From Nitrospirota bacterium (GTDB lineage: Bacteria > Nitrospirota > Thermodesulfovibrionia > Thermodesulfovibrionales > JdFR-88), in contig JAKAEG010000246.1 of assembly GCA_021819985.1 (NCBI GenBank), forward strand, positions 1 through 5,074: a stretch of DNA of 5,074 bases, given 5' to 3'. Numbering within the stretch: the stretch's first letter is position 1; each line of letters begins with the position of its first letter. The notes beneath the pieces were generated by a model. It made no database searches and was not told the origin of the DNA. It saw only the letters and a program-made list of their open reading frames with translations. The position numbers were made by a program, and so were the translations under genes. Shown one piece after another: positions 1 through 5,049 of the stretch.

Positions 1-56
1 CACGCCATCCGCCCCCTATGCGTTTACCCGGTTTACGTATTGCCGTTTTAAAAATT

Positions 57-82
57 AAGCCCCCGCCCGGAGGCGGGGGCTT
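57..82 (-). terminator. Intrinsic terminator after bfr
   Basis: An 11-bp perfect stem (57-67 pairs with 72-82, mostly G:C) closes a 4-base loop (68-71). On the minus strand it is followed by a T-rich stretch (TTAATTTTTAAAA). It starts 28 bp past the bfr stop codon, so it is well placed to end bfr and possibly the whole leftward gene group. On the plus strand it is followed only by TTTT, so it could also work weakly in that direction. Bases 1-56 show no gene I can support. Confidence 0.85.
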
Positions 83-110
83 TTCTGAACATTTTGCTGG
101 AAGCAGTTTC

Positions 111-575
111 TCAGACCTGGGTGGAAAGGAAAACAGGCAGGGTCATATGGCCGATCTGGTCCTGCAGTTCCTCTATCTGATTAATATGGCCGTCTTCCTG
201 GTTGAGTATCTGTTCCAGTATTTCACGTGTGGCAAAGTCGCCCACTTCACCCGCCAGTTTTATGCCTTCGTTATACTCCCTGATCGCCACCTCTTCCGAC
301 TGATGGTCGTTTGCAAGCTGTTTTGGGATATCGCTGCCAACATGGATCTCCAACAGGTTGGAGACGATGGGTAGGCCTTCGAGGAAAAGTATCCTGCTGA
401 TGAGGGTCTCCGCGTGCTTCATCTCGGTAAAGGCCCTCTTTTCAACATTGTCGTGCAGTTTTGTATACCCCCAGTTGTCGTCCATTTCGGAATGCACCAT
501 GTACTGGTTGATGGCCGTCAATTCATGGGCAAGAAGCACATTGAGTTTTTCTATAAGTTTAGGGTTGCCTTTCAT
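111..575 (-). CDS. bfr: Bacterioferritin
   Basis: Bacterioferritin is a 24-subunit cytoplasmic iron-storage shell that oxidises Fe(II) at a di-iron ferroxidase centre and binds haem between subunit pairs. The 154-residue product is close to the family length (about 155-160). The expected ferroxidase ligands are all visible at the E. coli positions: E18, E51, H54, E94, E127 and H130. M52, the haem ligand, is also present and separates true Bfr from plain ferritins. The ATG is supported by a strong GGAGGAGG ribosome binding site (586-593 on the complementary strand) 10 bases upstream. The gene is last in a leftward group, 67 bp after the FAD dehydrogenase, and is followed by a G+C-rich terminator. 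No Bfd-type ferredoxin partner lies in the window. The gene appears intact. Confidence 0.96.
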   Translation of the reverse strand: MKGNPKLIEKLNVLLAHELTAINQYMVHSEMDDNWGYTKLHDNVEKRAFTEMKHAETLISRILFLEGLPIVSNLLEIHVGSDIPKQLANDHQSEEVAIREYNEGIKLAGEVGDFATREILEQILNQEDGHINQIEELQDQIGHMTLPVFLSTQV

Positions 576-599
576 CTAAAAAAAACCTCCTCCAAGCGG

Positions 600-626
600 G
601 ATATTTTATCACCTCATATTATCACA
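600..626 (-). promoter_or_regulatory. Candidate bfr promoter/operator with repeated GTGATAA motif
   Basis: The AT-rich gap between the FAD dehydrogenase and bfr holds two similar direct repeats. In minus-strand sense they are GTGATAATAT (616-625) and GTGATAAAATAT (601-612). The first lies in TGTGATAAT, which looks like an extended -10 element, but no good -35 box is seen. GATAAT-like hexamers recall half-sites of Fur boxes, and iron control of bfr is common in bacteria, but assigning this site to Fur is only inference. Confidence 0.35.
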
Positions 627-642
627 TTTTAAGCCTCTTGTA

Positions 643-2082
643 TTAGAACCTTTTCAGTATCTCCCTGGCCGCGACGACTCCGGAGGCCGAGGACTGCACC
701 AGCCCCCTGCTCACGCCCGCGCCGTCTCCCACCGTAAACAGGTTATTTATCTCGCTTTCGAGCGAAGGGTCCAGCCTGGGCCTCATCGAATAGAATTTCA
801 CTTCCACCCCGTACAAAAGCGTATGCCTGGAATTTATTCCCGGGGCCAGCTTGTCCAGGACGTCAATCATCTCCATTATGCCGCTCAGATACCTGTACGG
901 GATCACGAAGCTCAGGTCGCCTGGCGTTGCGTCCTTTAGTGTGGGGACCACGGTTCCTCGCCCGATCCGCTCCGGCGTGGAGCGCCTTCCGCTTTGAAGG
1001 TCTCCCAACCGCTGCACAATAACTCCCTGGCCCAGGAAATTGGCCAGTCTGGCTATGTGCCTGCCATATGAGACCGGCTCATGGAACGGCTCCGTAAAGG
1101 TCGTGCTCACAAGAAGGGCAAAATTCGTATTAGGCGTCCTGCTGCTGGAATAGCTGTGTCCGTTTACGGTCCAGATGCCCTTCAGGTATTCCTTTACCAC
1201 CTCTCCGTAAGGGTTCACGCAAAAGGTCCTTACCTTATCGTCAAAGGCTTTCGTATAAAAGATCAGTTTGGGTTCATATGTGGCCCTGGTAAGCGGTTCC
1301 ATTACCGGGGCCGGCACCTCGACGCGCACCCCTATGTCCACAGGGTTATTAATTGTGCCGAGCTTCAGCCTTTTCACCTCTTTTTCGAGCCATTTGGAGC
1401 CCTCCCTGCCCGGGGCCACGATCACAAAATCGGCCCCTATCTCCTGTCCGTCTGAAAGCCGCACGCCCGTTACCCTGTATGCCTTTTTTTCGCGCCGTCC
1501 CCCTCCTTTGGCAGATATCTGGTTTTTGTCAGTCAGCACCTGTTCAACTTCGGTATCAAAGAGCATATCGCACTGGCCTTCCAGGTGCTGCCTCATCCGG
1601 CTGAGCACCCCCATTGCCCGGTCCGTTCCGATATGTCTTATCTTTGACCGGACAAAGAAAAGCCCGTTTCTGGCCGCCTCTCTGGAAATATTTTCCAGCT
1701 CGCTGCTTTCGTGGCCGTAAACCTCCTGCGGAGCGCCGAACCGGACATATATCCCGTCCACATAATCTATTAGTTCAAGGAGCTTTTCCTGCCCGATATA
1801 CTCTTTGAGATAACCTCCCACTTCAGGAGACAAGGAGAGCTTCCCGTCGCTGAAGGCCCCGGCCCCGCCCCAACCGCTTAAAAGTCCGCATAGCGCACAG
1901 GCGGCGCAGGAGATCTCTTTTATCTTCATCGGGCAGAACCGCCTGTCGATGTCCCTGCCCTTTTCAATTATGAGGACGCTTGGGTAACGGCTTTCTTTTT
2001 TTGCGGAGGCGATCAGCTCCATTGCAGCGAAAATACCCGCAGGCCCCGCGCCGACGATTATGACATCGTACTTTTTATTCAA
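643..2082 (-). CDS. FAD-dependent dehydrogenase, COG2509-like
   Basis: This is a 479-residue flavoprotein of the uncharacterised FAD-dependent dehydrogenase group (COG2509 type). The N-terminal Rossmann motif GAGPAG lies at 11-16, with an acidic residue (E40) ending the second strand as expected for FAD ribose binding. A GGAGAFSDGKL block (72-82) and the C-terminal VGDGAG (451-456) with SRGLVQSSASG are typical of the group. Four cysteines (C50, C59, C62, C65) just before the GGAGAF block form a compact cluster. No signal peptide is seen, so it is probably cytoplasmic. The substrate is unknown. The start is TTG: a TAA stop lies directly upstream in frame, and AGGA sits 7 bases before it. The gene follows yjbQ by only 9 bp and is very likely co-transcribed and translationally coupled. 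Family assignment is firm; function is not. Confidence 0.88.
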   Translation of the reverse strand: MNKKYDVIIVGAGPAGIFAAMELIASAKKESRYPSVLIIEKGRDIDRRFCPMKIKEISCAACALCGLLSGWGGAGAFSDGKLSLSPEVGGYLKEYIGQEKLLELIDYVDGIYVRFGAPQEVYGHESSELENISREAARNGLFFVRSKIRHIGTDRAMGVLSRMRQHLEGQCDMLFDTEVEQVLTDKNQISAKGGGRREKKAYRVTGVRLSDGQEIGADFVIVAPGREGSKWLEKEVKRLKLGTINNPVDIGVRVEVPAPVMEPLTRATYEPKLIFYTKAFDDKVRTFCVNPYGEVVKEYLKGIWTVNGHSYSSSRTPNTNFALLVSTTFTEPFHEPVSYGRHIARLANFLGQGVIVQRLGDLQSGRRSTPERIGRGTVVPTLKDATPGDLSFVIPYRYLSGIMEMIDVLDKLAPGINSRHTLLYGVEVKFYSMRPRLDPSLESEINNLFTVGDGAGVSRGLVQSSASGVVAAREILKRF

Positions 2083-2094
2083 TTAAGCATCCTA
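2083..2094 (-). promoter_or_regulatory. RBS of the FAD dehydrogenase overlapping the yjbQ stop
   Basis: In minus-strand sense GGATAGGATG contains the yjbQ TAG stop (2092-2094) inside the AGGA Shine-Dalgarno (2090-2093) that serves the TTG start seven bases on. A ribosome ending yjbQ stands directly on the initiation region of the next gene, which suggests translational coupling. Confidence 0.6.
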
Positions 2095-2490
2095 TCCGTT
2101 TATGAGTTTGACCATGCACCTGCGGTGGCGCGGTCCGTCGAATTCGCAGAAATAAATGGCTTGCCATGTGCCAAGGACGAGTTTACCGGCCTCGATGGGC
2201 ACGCTTGCGCTGGCCCCCATAAGGCTTGATTTCACATGGGCATCGGAGTTGCCCTCGCGGTGGAAGTACTCCATATCCTGCGGGACAAGCCGTGCAAGAC
2301 TGTTTATTATGTCGCGCTGGACCGACGGGTCAGCCCCCTCGTTTATGGTGACCCCGGCCGTGGTATGGGGCACGTATATGTAGCAGATGCCCTCTTCTAT
2401 GCCGTTGGCCTTAAGGGCCGCTTCAACTTCCTGCGTGATGTCTATGAACTCGTTTCGCTGCCTGCTGCGGACATTCAGGTATTTGATCAT
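2092..2490 (-). CDS. yjbQ: YjbQ/UPF0047 family protein
   Basis: The product is a small single-domain protein of the YjbQ (UPF0047) family. Members have been linked to a weak secondary thiamine-phosphate synthase activity, but the physiological role is unsettled. From the ATG chosen here it has 132 residues, the usual family length, and begins with the typical MIKYL...NEFIDIT. Conserved polar residues seen are H42 (PHTTAG), N50-E51 with D54, H85 in the SDAHVKSSLMG segment, the LGTWQ block (106-110) and the C-terminal GPRHRRCMVKLING. The frame stays open upstream to a TTG at 2524-2526, one base after the lpxK stop. That 12-residue extension is not family-like and has no Shine-Dalgarno, whereas the ATG has a G-rich GGGGGG four bases upstream. 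The gene sits 37 bp after lpxK and 9 bp before the FAD dehydrogenase. Confidence 0.93.
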   Translation of the reverse strand: MIKYLNVRSRQRNEFIDITQEVEAALKANGIEEGICYIYVPHTTAGVTINEGADPSVQRDIINSLARLVPQDMEYFHREGNSDAHVKSSLMGASASVPIEAGKLVLGTWQAIYFCEFDGPRHRRCMVKLING

Positions 2491-2505
2491 GGAGCCCCCC
2501 GTACA

Positions 2506-2527
2506 AGTGACAAGAAGCAGTGACAAG
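2506..2527. repeat. Tandem 13-bp-period repeat between lpxK and yjbQ
   Basis: AGTGACAAG occurs twice without mismatch (2506-2514 and 2519-2527), separated by AAGC, giving about 1.7 copies of a 13-bp unit. It fills most of the 37-bp gap between lpxK and yjbQ and overlaps the rejected TTG start of yjbQ. It may be a small slippage duplication. Confidence 0.8.
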
Positions 2528-3544
2528 TTAAACGTCCGTTCTTTTCAGCACCTCATCAAAAAAACCCTGCCCGGTCCGCATCTTTACGGAAAGGTAATGG
2601 AAGCCTGCCACCCCGGCTTCTCCATTATTGGAAGCAATAGCAAAAGACTTTCCGAGCCTCATTATATCCTTTTCCGTGGTGATAATCCATGCTCCCTTGG
2701 CCTTCTTTTTGATGCGGTTTATATCGGACTCACTGAACATATGGTGGTCCCGGAATTCCATGAACCCCTTAATGACCGCCCCCGCCTCCTCAAGGCTCTG
2801 CCTGAAAGAATAAGGCTCCCCGATACCCGCGAAGGCGAAAACCTCTTTGCCGCGCAGCCATTCAGCGGGATAGGAATCCCCGGAACCCTGGGCGGCCACG
2901 CGGCCCGCCTCGTACCAGGCCGGATATATCGGGGCATGCGGGTTATATTTCCTTATTTCTTTTTCAAAGGTTTCGGGTATATCCATAGTCTTGCTGACCA
3001 CGATGATATCCGCCCTTTTCATGGCGGAGGGCGGCTCCCGGAGGCTGCCGACCGGAATGAGCTTTTCAAGATAAAACGGGTCCGTGGCGCTTAGAAGCAG
3101 GATATCCAGGTCCCGTTTAAGCCGCCAATGCTGGAATCCGTCATCGAGTATGAAAAGGCCGGGCGGAGCTGTGTTTGACTGCCTCGCGAGGGTGCCCGAG
3201 TATATGCCCGCGTCGTACCTGTTTGCGCCCTTTAGGACAGGGATGCCCTGGAGCTTTGAGGCCATCATTAGCGGCTCGTCGCCCGCTTCCTCCGCGCTCA
3301 TTTCAGGAGTTATGAGGGCCGGGCCGGGGAGACTTCCCTTATATCCCCTGGTGAGCACGGCCACGTGGCGGCCGTTATCGCTTAAAAAACGGGCCAGCGA
3401 GACTACAAGCGAGGTCTTGCCGGTGCCCCCGGTCGTAAGGTTGCCCACGCTGATAACCTTGGCCGGAAGCGATCTTGCGTCCTTTGATTTCCGGCTCTTG
3501 TCCAGCCTGTAGCCCAGGTAATATATTGTTTCAAAAAGACCCAT
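2528..3544 (-). CDS. lpxK: Tetraacyldisaccharide 4'-kinase
   Basis: LpxK phosphorylates the 4' position of the tetraacyl-disaccharide 1-phosphate, using ATP at the inner face of the cytoplasmic membrane, to give lipid IVA in lipid A synthesis. Numbering from the ATG (338 residues, normal length), motifs are a P-loop GGTGKTS (39-45) after VISVGNLT, RGYKG (66-70), GDEP (88-91), DDGFQH (134-139) followed by RDLDILLL, PVGSLREP (164-171), RADIIVVSK, FAGIGEP, RDHHMF (265-270) and TTEKD (289-293). The Asp of GDEP and the His pair of RDHH correspond to the catalytic region known in the family. The N-terminus (FETIYYLGYRL) could be the membrane-associating helix. Start choice is open: GTG (3545-3547) directly precedes ATG, an in-frame TAA lies three codons above, and no good Shine-Dalgarno is seen for either. 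It is the first gene of the leftward group. Other lipid A genes are not in the window. Confidence 0.95.
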   Translation of the reverse strand: MGLFETIYYLGYRLDKSRKSKDARSLPAKVISVGNLTTGGTGKTSLVVSLARFLSDNGRHVAVLTRGYKGSLPGPALITPEMSAEEAGDEPLMMASKLQGIPVLKGANRYDAGIYSGTLARQSNTAPPGLFILDDGFQHWRLKRDLDILLLSATDPFYLEKLIPVGSLREPPSAMKRADIIVVSKTMDIPETFEKEIRKYNPHAPIYPAWYEAGRVAAQGSGDSYPAEWLRGKEVFAFAGIGEPYSFRQSLEEAGAVIKGFMEFRDHHMFSESDINRIKKKAKGAWIITTEKDIMRLGKSFAIASNNGEAGVAGFHYLSVKMRTGQGFFDEVLKRTDV

Positions 3545-3681
3545 CACCGCTATTTATTCTACCTTGAATCGGACAGCAAAGAAAGCGATGAAGAATCCTA
3601 TTGGACCGCATTGCCTTTTTTGTTTTTTCCGTTCAAGATAAAAACCTTAACCTCCCGCTTTTAAATGATTTTTCCGGTCTG

Positions 3682-3699
3682 GCTGTTCAAGCTGTTCAA
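3682..3699. repeat. 9-bp tandem duplication
   Basis: GCTGTTCAA is present twice in direct succession (3682-3690 and 3691-3699) without mismatch. It lies in the spacer above lpxK and is probably a slippage product. In the minus-strand 19-codon ORF found there it encodes a repeated Glu-Gln pattern. Confidence 0.85.
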
Positions 3700-3757
3700 T
3701 GGACACTCCTTAAAAACTCCTTTCTGGCTTCGGCTTTTGAAATGGTTAGCGAGCGTA

Positions 3758-3779
3758 TTCCCCGGGCTTGCCAAGGGGT
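3758..3779. repeat. REP-like palindrome, copy 1
   Basis: The TTCCCCGGGCTTGCC...GGGG stretch is an imperfect hairpin centred on 3768.5, with GGC-TT-GCC at the tip, two mismatched pairs, then CCC/GGG. It is bordered by two exact AGCGAGCG direct repeats (3748-3755 and 3782-3789). The shape, a C-run, a GGCTTGCC tip and a G-run, resembles repetitive extragenic palindromes with a CCCCG..GGCTTGCC..CGGGG core seen in many bacterial genomes. A genome-wide count would be needed to prove it is a family. Confidence 0.5.
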
Positions 3780-3825
3780 CAAGCGAGCGAATATGATAAA
3801 AAAAACAAAAACCTCCTTACATAAG

Positions 3826-3851
3826 CTTCCCCGCGGCTTACCCCAGGGAAG
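3826..3851. repeat. REP-like palindrome, copy 2
   Basis: CTTCCCCGCGGCTTACC...GGGAAG forms a second imperfect hairpin with the same plan as the one at 3758-3779, centred on 3838.5, exactly 70 bp further on. The outer arms CTTCCC/GGGAAG pair perfectly; the inner part has three mismatched pairs. Both copies appear degenerate relative to a common CCCCGCGGCTTGCCGCGGGG-like form, which is inferred from comparing the two. Confidence 0.5.
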
Positions 3852-3906
3852 ATCAATGAAAACCCCTGCCGGTCTCATCATAATCCGCCGGGCCATGATA
3901 TTGTCC

Positions 3907-3950
3907 ATATCGGGCTGTTGCCCAAATCAATTTAGGCAACAGCCCGATAT
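3907..3950. repeat. Perfect 16-bp inverted repeat
   Basis: ATATCGGGCTGTTGCC (3907-3922) and its exact reverse complement (3935-3950) flank a 12-base loop, CAAATCAATTTA. The loop itself can add AAA/TTT pairing. There is no mismatch in the arms. Neither side is followed at once by a T-run (plus side AAACACTTTT), so it is not a textbook intrinsic terminator. It could be a paired repeat, the remnant of a small mobile element, or a structured RNA end. No flanking target-site duplication is seen. Confidence 0.85.
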
Positions 3951-4058
3951 AAACACTTTTATGCCACAGATACAGCTCGACCTTGCAGACGCCGGATGTT
4001 CAGGTTTCACCTTCTTCCAGAAGACCTCGGCAGTTTTAATTTCTGATAAGAAGGAAAT

Positions 4059-4085
4059 GTTGGGTTTCGCTGCGCTCAGCCCAAC
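4059..4085. repeat. GTTGGG...CCCAAC extragenic palindrome
   Basis: GTTGGG (4059-4064) pairs with CCCAAC (4080-4085), with one wobble pair and one further pair inside, around a TCGCTGCGCTC-type centre. It resembles the common bacterial extragenic repeat in which TTGGGTTTCGCT is followed by the complementary half. It is probably a REP element; copy number cannot be judged from one window. Confidence 0.55.
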
Positions 4086-4161
4086 CTTGTATCTACATAT
4101 ACTAAGTGCTTCTCTTTTGCTTCATCTCATTCGCGTTTTTTCCAATTGTGCTCATAATAAC

Positions 4162-4377
4162 CTATTTTGTAAGATGGTAACCGGCATCTGTCAGCGTCTT
4201 TTTCACAGCTGCAATTTGCCCGTCAGAAGCACCGTTATCCTTTGCGAAATCTACGGCATCGGTTCTCACTTTTCGAATAGCCATTTTGTCATCATGGGAA
4301 GGTAAAGCGAATCTTTTTGATAGGCCGCCCACAAACTCGACGACATAGTAATTTAGCCAAGTATTTCTTTTAAACAA
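4162..4377 (-). CDS. Hypothetical small protein, possibly a frameshifted remnant
   Basis: This 71-codon frame from a TTG start encodes an unrecognised product. The first 20 or so residues are mixed (FKRNTWLNYYVVEFVGG). The rest is charged and helix-prone, ending DAVDFAKDNGASDGQIAAVKKTLTDAGYHLTK, and looks like real protein. No Shine-Dalgarno precedes the TTG, nor the inner ATG at 4282-4284. Its first 25 bases overlap the end of another minus-strand frame (4353-4439, 28 codons from an ATG) with similarly protein-like composition (MFTKVKAKTTAGEITAPLSS), so one gene broken by a frameshift is plausible. It runs divergently from higB, and the upstream ATG falls inside the higBA promoter. It could also be a chance ORF. 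Confidence 0.3.
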   Translation of the reverse strand: MFKRNTWLNYYVVEFVGGLSKRFALPSHDDKMAIRKVRTDAVDFAKDNGASDGQIAAVKKTLTDAGYHLTK

Positions 4378-4422
4378 TTAGAACTCAAAGGGGCCGTTAT
4401 TTCGCCTGCCGTGGTTTTTGCT

Positions 4423-4451
4423 TTGACTTTCGTAAACATTTTGTTTATTAT
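4423..4451 (+). promoter_or_regulatory. higBA promoter (sigma-70 type)
   Basis: TTGACT (4423-4428) and TATTAT (4446-4451) each match the -35 and -10 consensus at five of six positions and are 17 bp apart. Transcription would be expected to start six or seven bases after the -10 box, at about 4458, which is the first base of the higB GTG start codon. Confidence 0.7.
4433..4447. promoter_or_regulatory. Candidate HigA operator palindrome
   Basis: TAAACA-TTT-TGTTTA is a perfect 6-3-6 inverted repeat filling the spacer between the -35 and -10 boxes and touching the first two bases of the -10. HigA-type antitoxins usually repress their own promoter through such palindromes, so this is the natural candidate operator. 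Binding is inferred, not shown. Confidence 0.55.
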
Positions 4452-4457
4452 GTCATT

Positions 4458-4739
4458 GTGATAAGGTCTTTCGCCTGCAAAGAAACCGAGAGACTGTTTC
4501 AGGGCATGAAGTCCCGAAAATTGCCGCAGCAAATTCAAGCGAGGGCGGTCATTAGACTTGCCCAGATTGACGCGGCTGTAACAGTTGAGGACCTCAGACT
4601 TCCGCCATCCAATCGCCTTGAAGTGCTCTCGGGAAAGCGGGCTGGGCAGTGGAGCATCCGTATTAATGACCAGTGGCGCATCTGCTTTAGGTTTGAAGCG
4701 GATGGCGCATATGAAGTTGAAATTACAGATTACCATTAA
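4458..4739 (+). CDS. higB: HigB toxin, RelE/ParE-type mRNA interferase
   Basis: HigB is a type II toxin of the RelE superfamily that cleaves mRNA in translating ribosomes until bound by HigA. The 93-residue product has the full family pattern: IRSFACKETERLF at the N-terminus, EDLRLPP (44-50), NRLEVLSG (52-59), GQWSIRINDQWRICFRF (63-79) and the closing DYH (91-93). Basic and terminal residues R68, R74, Y92 and H93 correspond to the region where catalytic residues lie in studied HigB proteins, so it looks active. The start is GTG, giving the usual IRSF opening; the nearby ATG at 4450 runs into a stop after three codons. There is no Shine-Dalgarno, and the promoter predicts a start at this very codon. 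higA follows after 16 bp, the toxin-first order typical of hig loci. Confidence 0.94.
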   Translation: MIRSFACKETERLFQGMKSRKLPQQIQARAVIRLAQIDAAVTVEDLRLPPSNRLEVLSGKRAGQWSIRINDQWRICFRFEADGAYEVEITDYH

Positions 4740-4744
4740 AAAAT

Positions 4745-4749
4745 GGAGG
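4745..4749 (+). promoter_or_regulatory. Shine-Dalgarno of higA
   Basis: GGAGG lies six bases before the first and nine before the second of two adjacent ATG codons of higA. It is the only clear ribosome binding site in the higBA operon and would favour antitoxin over toxin synthesis. Confidence 0.8.
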
Positions 4750-4755
4750 CGTATT

Positions 4756-5049
4756 ATGATGAAAAGAGATTTTAAACCGGTACATCCCGGCGTGATATTA
4801 AAGGAGATTATAGAGGAACTGGGCATATCCCAGGCCCGCCTTGCGCGCAACATCGGCGTTTCGCCCATGCGAATAAGTCATATTATTAACGCCTCCCGGC
4901 CCATGACCGGTGACATCGCCCTCAGGCTCGGGAAATATCTGCGGCAGACACCCCAGTTCTGGATGAATCTGCAGTCGAACTTTGATGTGCAAATTGCACA
5001 ACAGAAAATCGGCAAAAGATTGAACAGCATAAAACCACTCGCCGCATGA
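4756..5049 (+). CDS. higA: HigA antitoxin, XRE-family DNA-binding protein
   Basis: HigA neutralises HigB by direct binding and usually represses the higBA promoter as a dimer. The 97-residue product shows the diagnostic HPGVILKE (10-17), then a helix-turn-helix of the XRE type (about 25-48: SQARLARNIGVSPMRISHII), and the HigA-typical RPMTGDIALRLGKY (48-61) and TPQFWMNLQSNFD (65-77). This antitoxin family has the DNA-binding domain at the N-terminus and a short helical tail, as here. The frame is open well upstream into higB, but GGAGG and the family start fix it at one of the ATGATG codons. The gene ends TGA, 25 bases before the window edge. No operon terminator is visible; a CTTCCGGAAG palindrome (5052-5061) follows but has no T-run. 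Confidence 0.95.
   Translation: MMKRDFKPVHPGVILKEIIEELGISQARLARNIGVSPMRISHIINASRPMTGDIALRLGKYLRQTPQFWMNLQSNFDVQIAQQKIGKRLNSIKPLAA

Larger units (their letters stand above)
3548..4161. other. Repeat-rich spacer without a convincing gene
   Basis: About 610 bp separate lpxK from the small ORFs beside higBA. A long plus-strand open frame (from a TTG at 3601) crosses all the palindromes here, has no ribosome binding site and no protein-like composition, so I do not call it. The stretch contains a 9-bp tandem duplication, two REP-like palindromes, a perfect 16-bp inverted repeat and a GTTGGG palindrome, all listed separately. On the minus strand there are very short ORFs above lpxK, one with a decent ribosome binding site (see findings). 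The lpxK promoter should lie at the left end: TAGAAT (3556-3561, minus sense) resembles a -10 box, but no -35 box fits. Confidence 0.6.

Noticed and set aside
22..36. GTTTAC-CCG-GTTTAC direct repeat near the left edge
   Set aside because: Two six-base copies alone are within chance expectation, and the flanking context is cut by the window edge.
1081..1720. Several plus-strand open frames opposite the FAD dehydrogenase
   Set aside because: They are antisense shadows of a G+C-rich coding region whose minus-strand product has FAD motifs.
2387..3094. Plus-strand open frame of 235 codons
   Set aside because: It is antisense to lpxK and the start of yjbQ, both of which have clear family motifs.
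3601..4305. Long plus-strand open frame of 234 codons in the spacer
   Set aside because: It starts on TTG without a ribosome binding site, crosses four palindromes and has no recognisable domain or protein-like composition.
4440..4868. Upstream extension of the minus-strand frame ending at 4353, reaching back to 4868
   Set aside because: It is antisense to higB and higA, which are firmly identified; only the part left of 4439 is considered.
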